NCBI GenBank assembly: GCA_947561715.1 | Contig: OX387198.1 | Location: 2,480,001-2,544,000, forward strand | Source: Ascidia mentula | Taxonomy: Eukaryota > Chordata > Ascidiacea > Phlebobranchia > Ascidiidae | DNA: 64,000 nt | Reading direction: 5' to 3' | In this document: piece after piece, positions 48,901 to 61,197 of the stretch | Layout of the letters: each line of letters starts with the position of its first letter | How positions within the stretch are numbered: the first letter of the stretch is position 1 | Translations under genes and position numbers: made by a program | The notes under the pieces: generated by a model | Database searches by the model: none | Seen by the model: only the letters and a program-made list of their open reading frames with translations | Told to the model about the DNA's origin: nothing

Positions 48901-51900
48901 TAACTCTTTTTACAAATCTTTGATAACAATGGGTTTGATGCAGCAGATAGGAAAGTTTATGACCAACTGCTTAATATTAAACAACATTTGTTTGCATTGT
49001 AAGTGTTTACAATGCATGCAAAACATTTTTCCAGCCAATCCAATGGCAGTTAGTTATTGTAACACATCTTTCTTGCTTTGCAAATACAGACGATACCTCA
49101 GTGAATGGTTTCCACAACCCTGTGAACACCAATAGTGAAACTTGTTTCCCTGCACATCAAAGTGTCTTACCACCACAAATAGGCAATTTAAATAGAAGTA
49201 AGTGTTATGGATTATTTTGGAAGAAAAGTTTGAATATGAAAATTTTTACATTTGTAAATAGGTTTAAAGGTTTTATACATCCCTGACATGCAAATTGGAT
49301 TAGTTGCAGCAGAAAAATGTTTTTTTATTTCAGTAACTGCTGGAAATTTCAACAACATTCCACATAGTTAAAACATTCTTCCAAACCACTTCGCACAGCA
49401 ACCCCAGTACACTACACCAAGCTTTCCTACACAAACAGGTATTTTAATGATTGGTTTAGGTCATACAACTGGTTTAAAAGTTATCTACTATTTTTTACCT
49501 CTAAATTTTTTTTATAATTTTTGTACAATAAAACAATTAAGAGTATTACAAGATATTAATGTTATTCAAATAACATTGTTGTATCAAATTTAGGATATAC
49601 TTCAATTAATGGTGGAGGTCCTACTTATTTTGAAGTTCCTCTTTACCAAAACTATGCAGCACGACAAAACACAAATTCATCAGCTCCACCACAGCAAAGA
49701 GGTAGAACTAAAGAAATTTGCATCCTCTCCATATATTATCTACTTCTTGTACATAGATTTTACTTACATGAATGATGGAAGTTCCTATAATACTGTCTCC
49801 AGTTACCCACCAAGGAATGATCCCATAGTATTCACCAATCCAACACAGCAATCTCTTAATACCGCACGAACATCACAAACAGGTATAGATTCCACTAAGA
49901 ACCAATGTGAAAGTTACGTGGAAATGCAAAAAAAGGACACATGGGCATGCATGTGTAGCAAATGTGTATTTCACATTTTTTTCTCCGAAGTCGTTTTATT
50001 TGAAATGTTATGTCAAAGCAAAAACAAGATTTACAACAAAAAACTATGCAGTGATTTCATTGCAATTTGTCACACAAAAAACTTTGTACCAATCTTGTCC
50101 ACTGTAAATATTGTAGTGCCAGACTGCATTAAAATGCTGTCATTCACAGGTTTTGTTAATTCATGCATTGCCTTTCTTTCATGTTTATTCATGTCATGCC
50201 ATGTGGTCATCAGTCAACTGTAGAAAATTTGCCTCGCATATACATAAAAACTAGGTATCGATGTCCTGTTAACTCTTGTAGTGTGGAAAGTATCGACATA
50301 TAAAGCATTTTACAATCCCTGTTGGTCATCTTGTATTTTTATCATATTTGATTTTTTTCTTGAGTAATTTTTTTTCTGTTTTCAAATATAGAATTCACTG
50401 CAAACCATGTTGACATTCCTAATAACCCGACAATTGTTGTCGGATCAGAAACAACCAGTGATATATCTACTATGCAGTCAGATGCTGCAAAAGTGTTGAT
50501 GCAACTTTCAGGTAAATTTTCTTCTAAACAAACACTTAAAACTAATTGGTAAATTTGAGTTAAAATTCAGGTGTAACAAATATTTACGCTATGTGTGTAA
50601 CAAATATTTACTGAAAATAATTTAAATAAACTGTATCCACTCTTGGTATGCTACTGATAGTGGTAAACATTGCATTATAGCAGTTACTTACTTTTTTTTT
50701 TAAGTTAAATTTGTCCTGGTAGCGGTGTACTTTCATCATTGATCTTGCGAAAAAGCACAAAACCTCAGTTAGTGTTTCACACAACCATATTGTGCTCCAA
50801 TAAATATATGCCCACGAGTCTTATGTATTATTCGGGGTCACATGAATAATAAAACTATGCTGATATTTAGCGAATCTATTCGGGTTCGGGTTTGCTTGGC
50901 ACATCCCTAGTTGACATTAGCAATCTATTCTCATTCAGCTTTGAAAAGAAAATCAAGCAATGACGTTCCAAGCACTTCCAGTGACAGCAAAAAAAAAAAA
51001 AAAACTAATGAAGATGGAACATCACGAAAGGAAGAAGCAGGTGAAAAAATAAAACTCACGAGCTCCGTCATATATATTTTGATATTGTTAACGGAGGGCA
51101 CCTGTTATGACATCACAAACTAGTGATTGTGATAAACATAATATAAATAAATGTAAATTCATGTTATATTACTTCCAAGACACTGAACAGCATCCAACCA
51201 CCTCTCATGATGAAACCCATGATCCTTTTTCAAGTGATAAACAAATAAATGCTGGAAAAGTTGTGCAGGGACGACAACAAACAGGTAATGCTATGTGTGT
51301 AACAATTTTTTACTGAAAACAATTTGAATAAACTTTATCTGCTGTTGGTATGCTACTGATAGTAGTAAACATTGCATTACAGTGAAGCAATTACTTTCCT
51401 AGGGTTTAAGTTAAATTTATGTAAGACAAGACATTGGCAATCACTTTGTAAAGAAGCCTTTTTCCTTGCCAAGCCTTTTTCTTTTTTTAGCCAAATCTTT
51501 ACAATTCAGCCACTCCAAAACCCCCAGGAACAGATTGCTAGCACCTCTATTTAAAAGCTACTGGTGACGAAACCAGAATAAATTGTTAAAATGTAGGAAT
51601 ACCATTTAACAAAAGGAGCTGTTGATGATACAGGAAATACAACTATTAAAAATTAAATACCATTGTATTTAAAAATAAAAATATCACATATAGGTTTTAC
51701 AGCACATTTGTTGTTTTATGACGTCACAAATAATAGCATTGACGTGTATATTCTGTGATTTTTCACTAAACCAAATCAAAATCCCTTTTCTGGTAAATTG
51801 TAAAACATTAAAGGTAAAAATACCTGGAATATATTTATATGCCCCCTTTTTTAAAAATAAACGGTTAATGATCTCTAGCGCCACCAAAAAAAATTCCCCC

Positions 51901-52758
51901 GAAACACTGACACTTTGAATAGACCGCCAGGGTATGTGATGGCGGGAGGTTGGATTTATTTATGTTTGAATTAAATAAATTGTTTTTATTTCAGATGAAA
52001 ACATCGATTCAACTTATTTGATCCAAACTTACGTGAATTTGTTGGAAAAACATAAATATTTTGAAGCAAATGAAACAAGAAACCAACTTTCAAGGTCGCT
52101 TGAAGGTCGTGGGGAAACTGCGGAAGATTTGAGAACAACTGGAGATATAAAGAGAGGAGAGGGAAAATATTTGGAATCGATTTTATTTTTCGATGTTGGG
52201 TCTGAACTTTATGTCAAACGTGATGGAGATGAAGCGGTGGAAGGTGTGGAGGATTGTGTTCTGGGTTTGAATCTGACATGCGATGATTTGATGGAAACAT
52301 CGGATTCGAATCAAGAACCTGAAAACAAACGAATAATTCGTGATCATGTGTTCCCACTCATGGAAACGATGAGACTCAAAATACAAAATATTGAAAACGT
52401 GGAAGAAGATATTAAATGTGAGAAGCAAGTGTGGTGTTTGTACTGGATTGAACGGAGTCAAGATTCAATCGGAGATTATTCGTCGATGGAATCAACAATT
52501 CGACTTGGACTTGAAATGATGAAGAAACAGTTTGGTGAAAACTCAGCAAAGCATGAAGTGTTCGGGCATTTGTTTCACAACCTTGGTATTGTTTGCATGG
52601 AAACAAATCGACTGTATGAAAGCTTGGATTTTTATCAAAAAGCAATCCAAGCTTACAGAATGGCAACAGACATAACTGAAGAGAGAAGGAAGAAGTGGAT
52701 TGAAAATAGTAAAAACAATTTAAGTGAAGTTGAATCAAAACTTGCACAAAGGACATAA
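42953..52758 (+). CDS. RIPK/TKL-type protein kinase with modular linker and TPR-like end (gene C)
   Basis: Exons: 42953-42970, 43079-43248, 43313-44169 and 44269-44421, linker cassettes (separate entry) and 51995-52758. The first three exons have exactly the same lengths as in A (18, 170, 857). The kinase motifs are complete: GSGGSG loop, VAVK, HGDVKPEN (non-RD), DFG and APE. Using only intact cassettes the product would be about 939 residues, shorter than A. The sequence is much closer to A than to B or D. Intron sequence between 44880 and 48682 carries a 2.7-kb composite insertion missing from A. Function as for A: a signalling kinase, with the immune role being inference. Confidence 0.8.
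44480..44520. mobile_element. hAT-like terminal fragment
   Basis: GAACACTGGGTTGGGAACCA is, in reverse complement, the familiar TGGTTCCCAACCCAGTGTTC type of hAT end. Only one end is recognisable. Confidence 0.35.
44607..51284 (+). CDS. gene C linker: cassette exons, some damaged
   Basis: Cassettes: 44607-44708, 44764-44880, 48682-48783, 49090-49182, 49334-49438, 49594-49701, 49757-49882, 50392-50511, 50939-51040 and 51180-51284. All are multiples of three and phase 1-1. Three are doubtful: 44764-44880 ends CAAACAG followed by TT instead of GT; 49090-49182 is followed by GC, a rare donor; 49334-49438 has an in-frame TAA at 49369. Skipping any of them keeps the frame. The order differs from A: the cassette matching A's 12469-12588 lies here between the 49757 and 50939 cassettes, and A's 9465, 10481, 10906, 11993, 13162 and 13395 cassettes have no extra counterpart. 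Confidence 0.7.
45296..48012 (+). mobile_element. 2.7-kb composite insertion bounded by two direct TTAA-family elements
   Basis: An 829-bp element at 45296-46124 and a nearly identical one at 47184-48012 lie in direct orientation around about 1.06 kb of unrelated sequence. The outer borders are TTAA (45292-45295) and TGAA (48013-48016). Gene A has one TTAA (6250-6253) at the aligned place and no insert. Each element has GGCCGCATCTC terminal inverted repeats. TTAA targets suggest a piggyBac-like mover. Long minus-strand open frames (45269-45802, 47142-47690) contain the reiteration FCDSFFHK and are artefacts of internal repeats. Confidence 0.75.
50700..50910. mobile_element. hAT-like MITE in gene C
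   Basis: The counterpart of 8380-8615, ending CTTGGCACATCCCTAG just before the lysine-rich cassette. It is absent at the same place in gene B. Confidence 0.5.
51995..52758 (+). CDS. gene C terminal exon, TPR-like helical domain
   Basis: A 764-base exon after TTATTTCAG encodes 254 residues ending AQRT. It aligns along its length with A's last exon. The TPR unit reads LFHNLGIVCMETNRLYES with a second helix FYQKAIQAYRMA. It is three codons shorter than in A. The many amino-acid differences from A, against good frame retention, suggest both copies are under coding constraint. Confidence 0.7.
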
Positions 52759-54338
52759 TTGTGACATCACAAACACAAAATGTGTTTTTGTTAAATATGT
52801 TTGAATTATGCATTGTTTACGTAATTTACATGAAAATGGAAGTTAGCTACCATGCACTTGAATGAATTTTGTGATTATTATTTTCATGTCGCCAGTGATT
52901 TGTAGCTGATAACAAAGAGTAAGTAAATTATGTTGACTTCAAGACTAAGCTTTGGTAAAGTCAATGCAAGGTTTTAGGTAAAAATGCAGAATATTATATT
53001 TCAGCTTAAAAGAGAAACCAACTTTAGCCAAAGAAAATTAGTGTCCTGGTAAGAGTTTGCTTTTATCTTTAATGAAAGTGCGTAACAGCAGAAAAAAAAA
53101 CTATTCAAGTATGAAAAACTTACCAATATATTGGGTAATTCTGTTTGATAAATACGTCATTCGAATGTGCCATAGTTTTTAAGTAGCTTATTTCACATTA
53201 CTAGCTTTTAGCACATGCATTTGGTGCACCCAATGATAGGTATTATAAAAAAAAAACTTTAAACAGTGCTAAAAACTGTGCAAAGTAATACAATGGCTAA
53301 CCTCCTGCAAAGGACCAAATGTGGCACATTAGGTCTTTGTATCTGGCCTGCTAGGAGTTTGTACAAATGAGACACTTTACAAACAAGGTTTATACTGCAG
53401 TTTGATGTAATTTTTGTACATGTCACTTACCTAGGCCACATTTTAAAGCATTGTTGTAAATAGGTTATAGTTTACCTCTAATTGTCCACTTTATAATGGT
53501 TACAAAAGCTGCATGTCAATTTTTTGATTATTTCCCGTCTGGTAATAGAAAAGTGTGCCCAACCCTTTCAGGACAGAATAACCTTACCAACCATTCCACA
53601 TGTGCAAGGTAAAAAACTTTTCTGTACGCTATGCAACCAATAGTTCAAATTACAACTGGTTACTATAGTTGATTCCGCTACGAATGCATGTTGATTAAAA
53701 GAATGCATTTCCATCATGGGTACTGCATATATCAACCCAACTTTTTGGAATGGGAATCTGTTGAAGTTTTTTGTAATAAATCTACTGATATCAATCAGAG
53801 GCCTTTTGCTTCTGACTAATTAATACAAATCTTGGTTGTGTTGGTTAAACAAATACCTGACAAAGGTTTGAGGACATGGTCATCTATATTCTAGTAAGTT
53901 CCAGTGTTTACGTTCTAACAAGCCAATTTTCTCATTTTGGGATTTTGACATCGAGCACCATATTTGCAGTTTGCACCAGATAAAAGTCCTGAAACCTTTC
54001 AAAAAACTTAATACACATCTTGAGACTTTTTGGTGAATATATTGTGCATTGAATCAGTACGATAAATCGGGCATACATTTGAGATGACAGCAGTGCAGAG
54101 TTGGTGAGATTCGCTGGGGTGAGAGTAAGGAGAAATTTCCATGTTTCTATTTCTACTGCTGGCCCTTGCTTCAATTCCTTAATTGAAGTCAATTTATTTT
54201 ACAAAGGTATAATTTGCATAAACACACAACAATTAATACCCGCAGCACAGTAAAACTTGATTTGCAGTGACAATTCTGGTGTGACAAGTTTGTCTTTTTG
54301 TAAAACAGTTGCACGTTCTTGTTTTACAACTGCAAACG
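52759..54338. other. 3' flank of kinase C
   Basis: It aligns with 14846 to about 15900 up to about 53830, then carries about 500 bases not present in the first unit before FB2 starts. No gene is seen. Confidence 0.5.
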
Positions 54339-54534
54339 ACTATTGTCATTCTGGCAGAATCCAAATTTAATTTTTTGAAAAATTTGTTCCGCATCATTGA
54401 GCAGCATTTAACAACAAAGTTTAGACTATACAATTAAGTTTATTTTGGGTTTATGTCTTACCAGGTTACGTAATTGTGCAAAATATTTGATTTGACAACT
54501 CCTTCGCATTCATACCATCACATAATTCCCTCAT

Positions 54535-55974
54535 ATTCCATCAGAATGACCTGAAACACGGGTGTTTTTGCGCTTTTTTGCATTGCCGGTGACGTCACAT
54601 TCAATCAAGTGCCAAACCACTTTCCGCTTCATAGGATTTTTTTTAAATCTCAGTATCTGTCAAGGATAGAGTGCAGAATAGCGTGAAAGCAATAAAAATC
54701 GGTAGAGATCCCACGTATTCCATCAGAATGACCTGAAAAACGTTTTTTGCGCTTTTTTGCATTGCCGGTGACGTCACTTTCAATCAAGTGCCAAACCACT
54801 TTCCGCTTCATAGGATTTTATTTAAATCTCATTATCTGTCAAGGATAGGGTGCAGAATAGCGTGAAAGTAATAAAAATCGGTAGAAATTCTACGTATTCC
54901 ATCAGAATGACCTGAAACACGGGTGTTTTTTCGCTTTTTTGCATTGCCGGTGACGTCACATTCAATCAAGTGCCAAACCACTTTCCGCTTCATAGGATTT
55001 TATTTAAATCTCAGTATCTGTCAAGAATGGAGTGAAGAATAGCGTGAAAGTAATAAAAATCGGTAGAAATCCTACGTATTCCATCAGAATGACCTGAAAC
55101 ACGGATGTTTTTTCGCTTTCTTGCATTGCCTGTGACGTCACTTTCAATCAAGTGCCAAACCACTTTCCGCTTCATAGGATTTTATTTAAATCTCAGTATC
55201 TGTCAAGGATGGAGTGCAGAATAGCGTGAAAGTAATAAAAATCGGTAGAGATCCCACGTATTCCATCAGAATGACCTGAAACATGTTTTTTTGCGCTTTT
55301 TTGCATTGCCTGTGACGTCACATTCAATTAAGTGCCAAACCACTTTCCGCTTCATAGGATTTTTTTAAATCTCAGTATTTGTCAAGGATGGAGTGCAGAA
55401 TAGCGTGAAAGTAATAAAAATCGGTAGAGATCCCACGTATTCCATCAGAATGACCTGAAACACGGGGAGTTTGCGCTTTTTTGCATTGCCGGTGACGTCA
55501 CATTCAATTAAGTGCCAAACCACTTTCCGCTTCATAGGATTTTTTTAAATCTCAGTATTTGTCAAGGATGGAGTGCAGAATAGCGTGAAAGTAATAAAAA
55601 TCGGTAGAGATCCCACGTATTCCATCAGAATGACCTGAAACACGGGGAGTTTGCGCTTTTTTGCATTGCCGGTGACGTCACATTCAATCAAGTGCCAAAC
55701 CACTTTCCGCTTCATAGGATTTTTTTTAAATCTCAGTATCTGTCAAGGATAGAGTGCAGAATAGCGTGAAAGTAATAAAAATCGGTAGAGATCCCACGTA
55801 TTCCATCAGAATGACCTGAAACACGGGGAGTTTGCGTTTTTTTGCATTGCCGGTGACGTCACATTCAATCAAGTGCCAAACCACTTTCCGCTTCATAGGA
55901 TTTTTTAAAATCTCAGTATCTGTCAAGGATAGAGTGCAGAATAGCGTGAAAGTAAAAAAGATCCCACGTTTTCC
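54535..55974 (+). repeat. FB2 left array, 8 monomers of 182 bp
   Basis: TGACGTCA recurs eight times at roughly 181-bp steps from about 54591 to about 55858. Two successive monomers around 55300-55660 are nearly identical, including a shared GGGGAGTTTGCGC variant. Confidence 0.9.
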
Positions 55975-58900
55975 ATCAGAATGACTTCAAACCAGGGCTT
56001 TTTCACTTTTTTGCGATTTTTAATGTGGCCCAACGCTTCACCAGATGAGCTGTACATGATCGCAACGATTAGAGAAGTCAGATTTTGGCCTATGCAGTGT
56101 TTTGTGCACAAATTGCCTGGCAAAATTTGCATTTACGATATCCACCATTGTAATCAAACAACACAGGAATGTTTACATTGCATGTACTATAGCTGCCAAA
56201 TACCATAGCTGCCAAATGAGGGTTTTCGCAATGTGACGATCTTGTTCGTTATGCGATAGCCTTTGAGGTACTTAATGTTATCCGATTGGGAGTTTGTATT
56301 GACGAATGGTAGTGGCGAAATCGTCGGACTCTAACCTTATTTCCATACCGACATTAACATCCTTTGCAACACTTCTTGATTAAATATGCCAATTGCCCAT
56401 GCTGGTTGACTTGATTCCATATTGTGCATGTTTAATTTCGATTTACGTCGCTGTATAAAGTATGTTGATACACATACCAAACGCGTTTGTTAGTCTTTTC
56501 ATAAACACGCCTAACCCTTGCGAATATGTACATGTAACCATTTATGTTGACTTCCTTTTAATACGAAGGTTGCTTAGATTTACATTTCGCCATGTAAAGG
56601 GCGTCATTAGTTTCCGTTGAATGCAAAACACATATAAGCAATGTGATAAACATTTGAAACATAGGTCCAGCAAGTACCAAACCTTTTACTCAGCACTATA
56701 GATACGGTAATCGATCGACAGCCTGCCAGGGTAGCTTGGTTCCATCATCCAGTAAGGTTTGAACAAATGATTTTTTCTCTCGTTTGTTTTCCTCTTTGTA
56801 TTGCGAATGTGCATGATCGCCATTAGGCCTATTATTAGCATTGCGCACACCTTTATCGTCAATTTTGCGTGTAAAACGTACTGTGAACATACATTATTTT
56901 TCAAACATTTTTTTTTACATATTGAAGTACATCCCAATATCAGGGTTAAGTACTTTGTAGCGTCATTCGATTTAATTTGCGGTCGTGTGATGCAAACCGC
57001 CTTTGACATATGGGTGAAAATGTACCCGCAATCGCGTTGATGAGAATTTGCATTGACACTCACCAAGTCGCATGTGGGACAATGTCAGAACTGGAAGCTG
57101 CATTGATAAAAAAATTGTCATCGCATTCCATCGTTAGGGGAGTTTGTTTGTGACAGGGATACTTCACCCTACGTAATGGGCTGGGGCTTTCTTACCCAAA
57201 TTTTATTTACGAGCCCACTGTCTTTCTCTCACAATATCGCATATCACGAGACTATATGTTTATACGGTAACGTTTTTCGCCCTTTCTGACCGTTCTATTT
57301 GATTGTAAATATATTCCAATTTATTTTATGCTATTTAGTTACATTTCATCAATAAACAATTACACCCAACTGCCTGCATCTTAGCCAAGTGCACTGGTAA
57401 ACGGACAATTTAAAGGTAATTAGCCAGCATTATCATCGTGACATATTGCAACTTCACATTCAAACCCTAAACGTATATTATGTTGTTTTGGACATACTGT
57501 TGGCCAGCTTTAAATAACGAGCACGTTCGTTATGTTGTTTGGGACATCGGTGTCATAATTCGCTATATTGTACGCGTACCTTAGATAACGTGCGTGTGCC
57601 GTAATAATGAACGTGCGCGTTATCTAAAGCCTGGCCAACAGTATCAAATTCCGAATAAGAGCGACATCATGTGGAATAATACGGTATACGCGCGTTAGTA
57701 AGCAGCACGTTCGCTATTAGTTTACATGCACCTTAATTGGATATATTTCATGGCCAACCGTGTCATAAGTCAAACTGATGTACGCATACGTAATTAACGA
57801 ACATGTAACTAAGTAACGTGCGCACATGTTAAGTTGGCCGATAGTTTCATAATCTTAGGTAAAATTACCTGTACTGTCGTCGTATTTTTTCATTTCAAAG
57901 AACAAATAGTTAGCTTCAAGTCAAACCTTATGGGAGTCGATATGCCCTTGTTTTCTGCCTTTCCTTTGCAAATATCACTCATGTATCCATCTTGTGGATA
58001 TCTGTAGTTCGCACCGTTTACTTTGATGTATCGCAACCCTAAAGAGAACCTAAAACGTGAGGTTTCACTGCAATCAACTCTGCTTTTTGGCAAGCTTAAC
58101 ACAATTAAATTGCGATGTAAAGATGCAAACTTTGTAAAATTATTGTGTGGCATTGCCAGCGCTGTAAAATTCTTTTGAATATGGGCAGCCCATGCGCACT
58201 AAAACAAAGTATGTACATGTTTACTATAACTTAAAATCAAGATAATTTGTAAAGGCATATGCGCACGTAAAAGTACAAGGTTAGCTGAGAATACATCGCA
58301 ACTTCGCTGTTCAAATGTTTAATTCTGGAAAAAGAGGACAAATTTGACAGAGGATAAATATTTGAAAAATACATTTCGGTACTTACAAATTTGTGCGGGG
58401 CCATGGTATATTTGGGCCTGTGATGAAACACTTACATTTTTAAGCAGTTGCGATAACATTTGAGGATTTGACATAGATCTGACGCTACCTGCCACTAGAT
58501 GGATACATGAGTGATATTTGCAAAGGTGTAAGCAGAAAACAAGAGCATATCGACGCCCATAAGCTGATGACAGTACATGTAATTTTACCTAGGATTATGA
58601 CACTATCGGCCAACTTAACATGCGCGCACGTTAATTAGTTACGTTAATAAGTTGCATGTTCGTTAATTAAGTACGCGTACATGAGTTTGACTTATTACAC
58701 GGTTGGCCATGAAATGTATCCTATTAAGGTACAAGTACAGTAATAGCGAACGTTTCCGACTCATGAAAATTTCAGCAATCTTTGATCCTGTTACCAGAAG
58801 GTACTAACCACAGATGATGCAGAAATGTTCATGAACTCAATTGTCAAAGATGTGGCAGTTATCAAAACTCCTGATAATTTAAAACTGTCCGAATAAACGT

Positions 58901-59311
58901 GCAATGTTTCTTCTTTAATTGTGCCTGTTTACTCAATTTGTTTCTTAGATTTAGTGGCCACCATAAAAATTGTGTTTCTTATATGTTTGTGTAACAAGCA
59001 AAGATCACTTTCACCTGTGATACATCAACATCATGTATAAATTTACCATTTTTTAAGAGTAAATATCATTTCATTTGAAAATGTTAAATCAAAACATTTA
59101 TTTTAACAAGCATTACCTTTACGGTCATTTATATTCACTACAAAAAGAAGGAAAAAGAATTGGACGCATATTGCACAATAAAACGTTCTTTGCAAGTTCA
59201 TAAGTGTGACACATTGTGATTAGAAGGGAAAATGTATGAGATTGTGTGAAAAAACGGGTGTGTCACTCCATTAGATTTTGCGACGACATAAATTCTGGAC
59301 AAATACAGAGA
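55975..59311. other. FB2 core
   Basis: Related to 17456-20584 in the same orientation. It has an extra stretch at about 56655-57030 absent from the aligned place in FB1, and lacks the right half of one inverted repeat found there. No recognised gene; open frames at 56686-57066 have no family features. Confidence 0.55.
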
Positions 59312-60690
59312 TTAAAAAAATCCTATGAAGCGGAAAGTGGTTTGGCACTTGGTTGAAAGTGACGTCACCGGCAATGCAAAAAAGCGCAAACTCCCCGTGT
59401 TTCAGGTCATTCTGATGGAATACGTAGGATCTCTACCGATTTTTATTACTTTCACGCTATTCTGCACTCTATCCTTGACAGATACTGAGATTTAAATAAA
59501 ATCCTATGAAGCGGAAAGTGGTTTGGCACTTGATTAAAAGTGACGTCACCGGCAATGCAAAAAAGCGCAAACTCCCCGTGTTTCAGGTCATTCTGATGGA
59601 ATACGTAGGATCTCTACCGATTTTTATTACTTTCACGCTATTCTGCACTCTATGCTTGACAGATACTGAGATTTAAATAAAATCCTATGAAGCGGAAAGT
59701 GGTTTGGCACTTGATTGAAAGTGACGTCACCGGCAATGCAAAAAAGCGCAAACTCCCCGTGTTTCAGGTCATTCTGATGGAATACGTGGGATCTCTACCG
59801 ATTTTTATTACTTTCACGCTATTCTGCACTCTATCCTTGACAGATACTGAGATTTAAATAAAATCCTATGAAGCGGAAAGTGGTTTGGCACTTGATTGAA
59901 AGTGACGTCACCGGCAATGCAAAAAAGCGAAAAAACACCCGTGTTTCAGGTCATTCTGATGGAATACGTGGGATCTCTACCGATTTTTATTACTTTCACG
60001 CTATTCTGCACTCTATCCTTGACAGATAATGAGATTTAAATAAAATCCTATGAAGCGGAAAGTGGTTTGGCACTTGATTGAATGTGACGTCACCGGCAAT
60101 GCAAAAAAGCGCAAACTCCCCGTGTTTCAGGTCATTCTGATGGAATACGTGGGATCTCTACCGATTTTTATTACTTTCACGCTATTCTGCACTCTATCCT
60201 TGACAGATACTGAGATTTAAATAAAATCCTATGAAGCGGAAAGTGGTTTGGCACTTGATTGAAAGTGACGTCACCGGCAATGCAAGAAAGCGCAAAAAAA
60301 CATGTTTCAGGTCATTCTGATGGAATACGTGGGATCTCTACCGATTTTTATTACTTTCACGCTATTCTGCACTCTATCCTTGACAGATACTGAGATTTTA
60401 AAAAAATCCTATGAAGCGGAAAGTGGTTTGGCACTTGATTGAAAGTGACGTCACCGGGAATGCAAAAAAGCGCAAAAACACCCGTGTTTCAGGTCATTCT
60501 GATGGAATACGTGGGATCTCTACCAATTTTTATTACTTTCACGCTATTCTGCACTCTATCCTTGACAGATACTGAGATTTAAAAAAAATCCTATGAAGCG
60601 GAAAGTGGTTTGGCACTTGATTGAAAGTGACGTCACCGGCAATGCATTATAGCGTAAAAAGATTCGTATTTCAGGTCATTTTGCATGTAA
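59312..60690 (-). repeat. FB2 right array, about 8 monomers of 182 bp, inverted
   Basis: The same monomer reverse complemented, with the palindrome in each unit from about 59360 to 60628. The last unit grades into the subterminal segment. Confidence 0.9.
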
Positions 60691-60886
60691 ACTTGGGACT
60701 TCTACAGAGGTATTGGTACGAATTGGTTAACAAGTGAAATATTTTGCAAAATAATGCTTACTGGTATGATATATCCCCACAATAAACTCCTTTGTATAAG
60801 TTAAACCTTTTTGTGCAATGCTGCTCATTGATGCGGAACGGATTTCGCGAAACAATAATTTTGGATTCTGCCAGGATGACAGTAGT

Positions 60887-61197
60887 GAACCCGCCTCATG
60901 TTTCTTCTGCAAATTTTAGCAAGAACAAACGTAAAGTATAATTCAGCTGAATATCTATGTTATTCGCAATTTTTTTCGCGGATGCGAAGGACATTTGGTT
61001 ACCCTTTAGCGATGGCGCGGGTGGAATCACCCCCAAGCAACTCTGTTTGTTGATTTTGTTGGGGTTCCTCCTTTTTTCCTTTGTTTGGTTCCTGTTCGAA
61101 ACCACCAGCGCCATTTTGAAAAGGGGAAACAAAGAGAAACAGTTCTTGTGGAATTCGGTTGCAGGTGTCCTTTCTGTCCTGATTATATAGTGGTAGT
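60887..61197 (+). promoter_or_regulatory. upstream region and promoter of kinase D
   Basis: It matches the region before kinase B from about 28125 on. GCGCCATTTTG lies at 61108-61118 in the conserved block. FB2 ends directly upstream. Confidence 0.5.

Larger units (their letters stand above)
54339..60886. mobile_element. foldback element FB2 (6.5 kb), sister of FB1
   Basis: The ends are ACTATTGTCATTCTGGCAG and the inverse of ACTACTGTCATCCTGGCAG. The layout is as in FB1: subterminal segment, 182-bp array, core, inverted array, subterminal segment. The left subterminal segment matches the right one of FB1 and vice versa, while the core has the same orientation in both. There is no transposase. 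The right end abuts the upstream region of kinase D. Confidence 0.8.

Noticed and set aside
56686-57066. 126-codon open frame on the minus strand in the FB2 core
   Set aside because: The region is absent from the FB1 core, has no family features, and overlaps repeat material.
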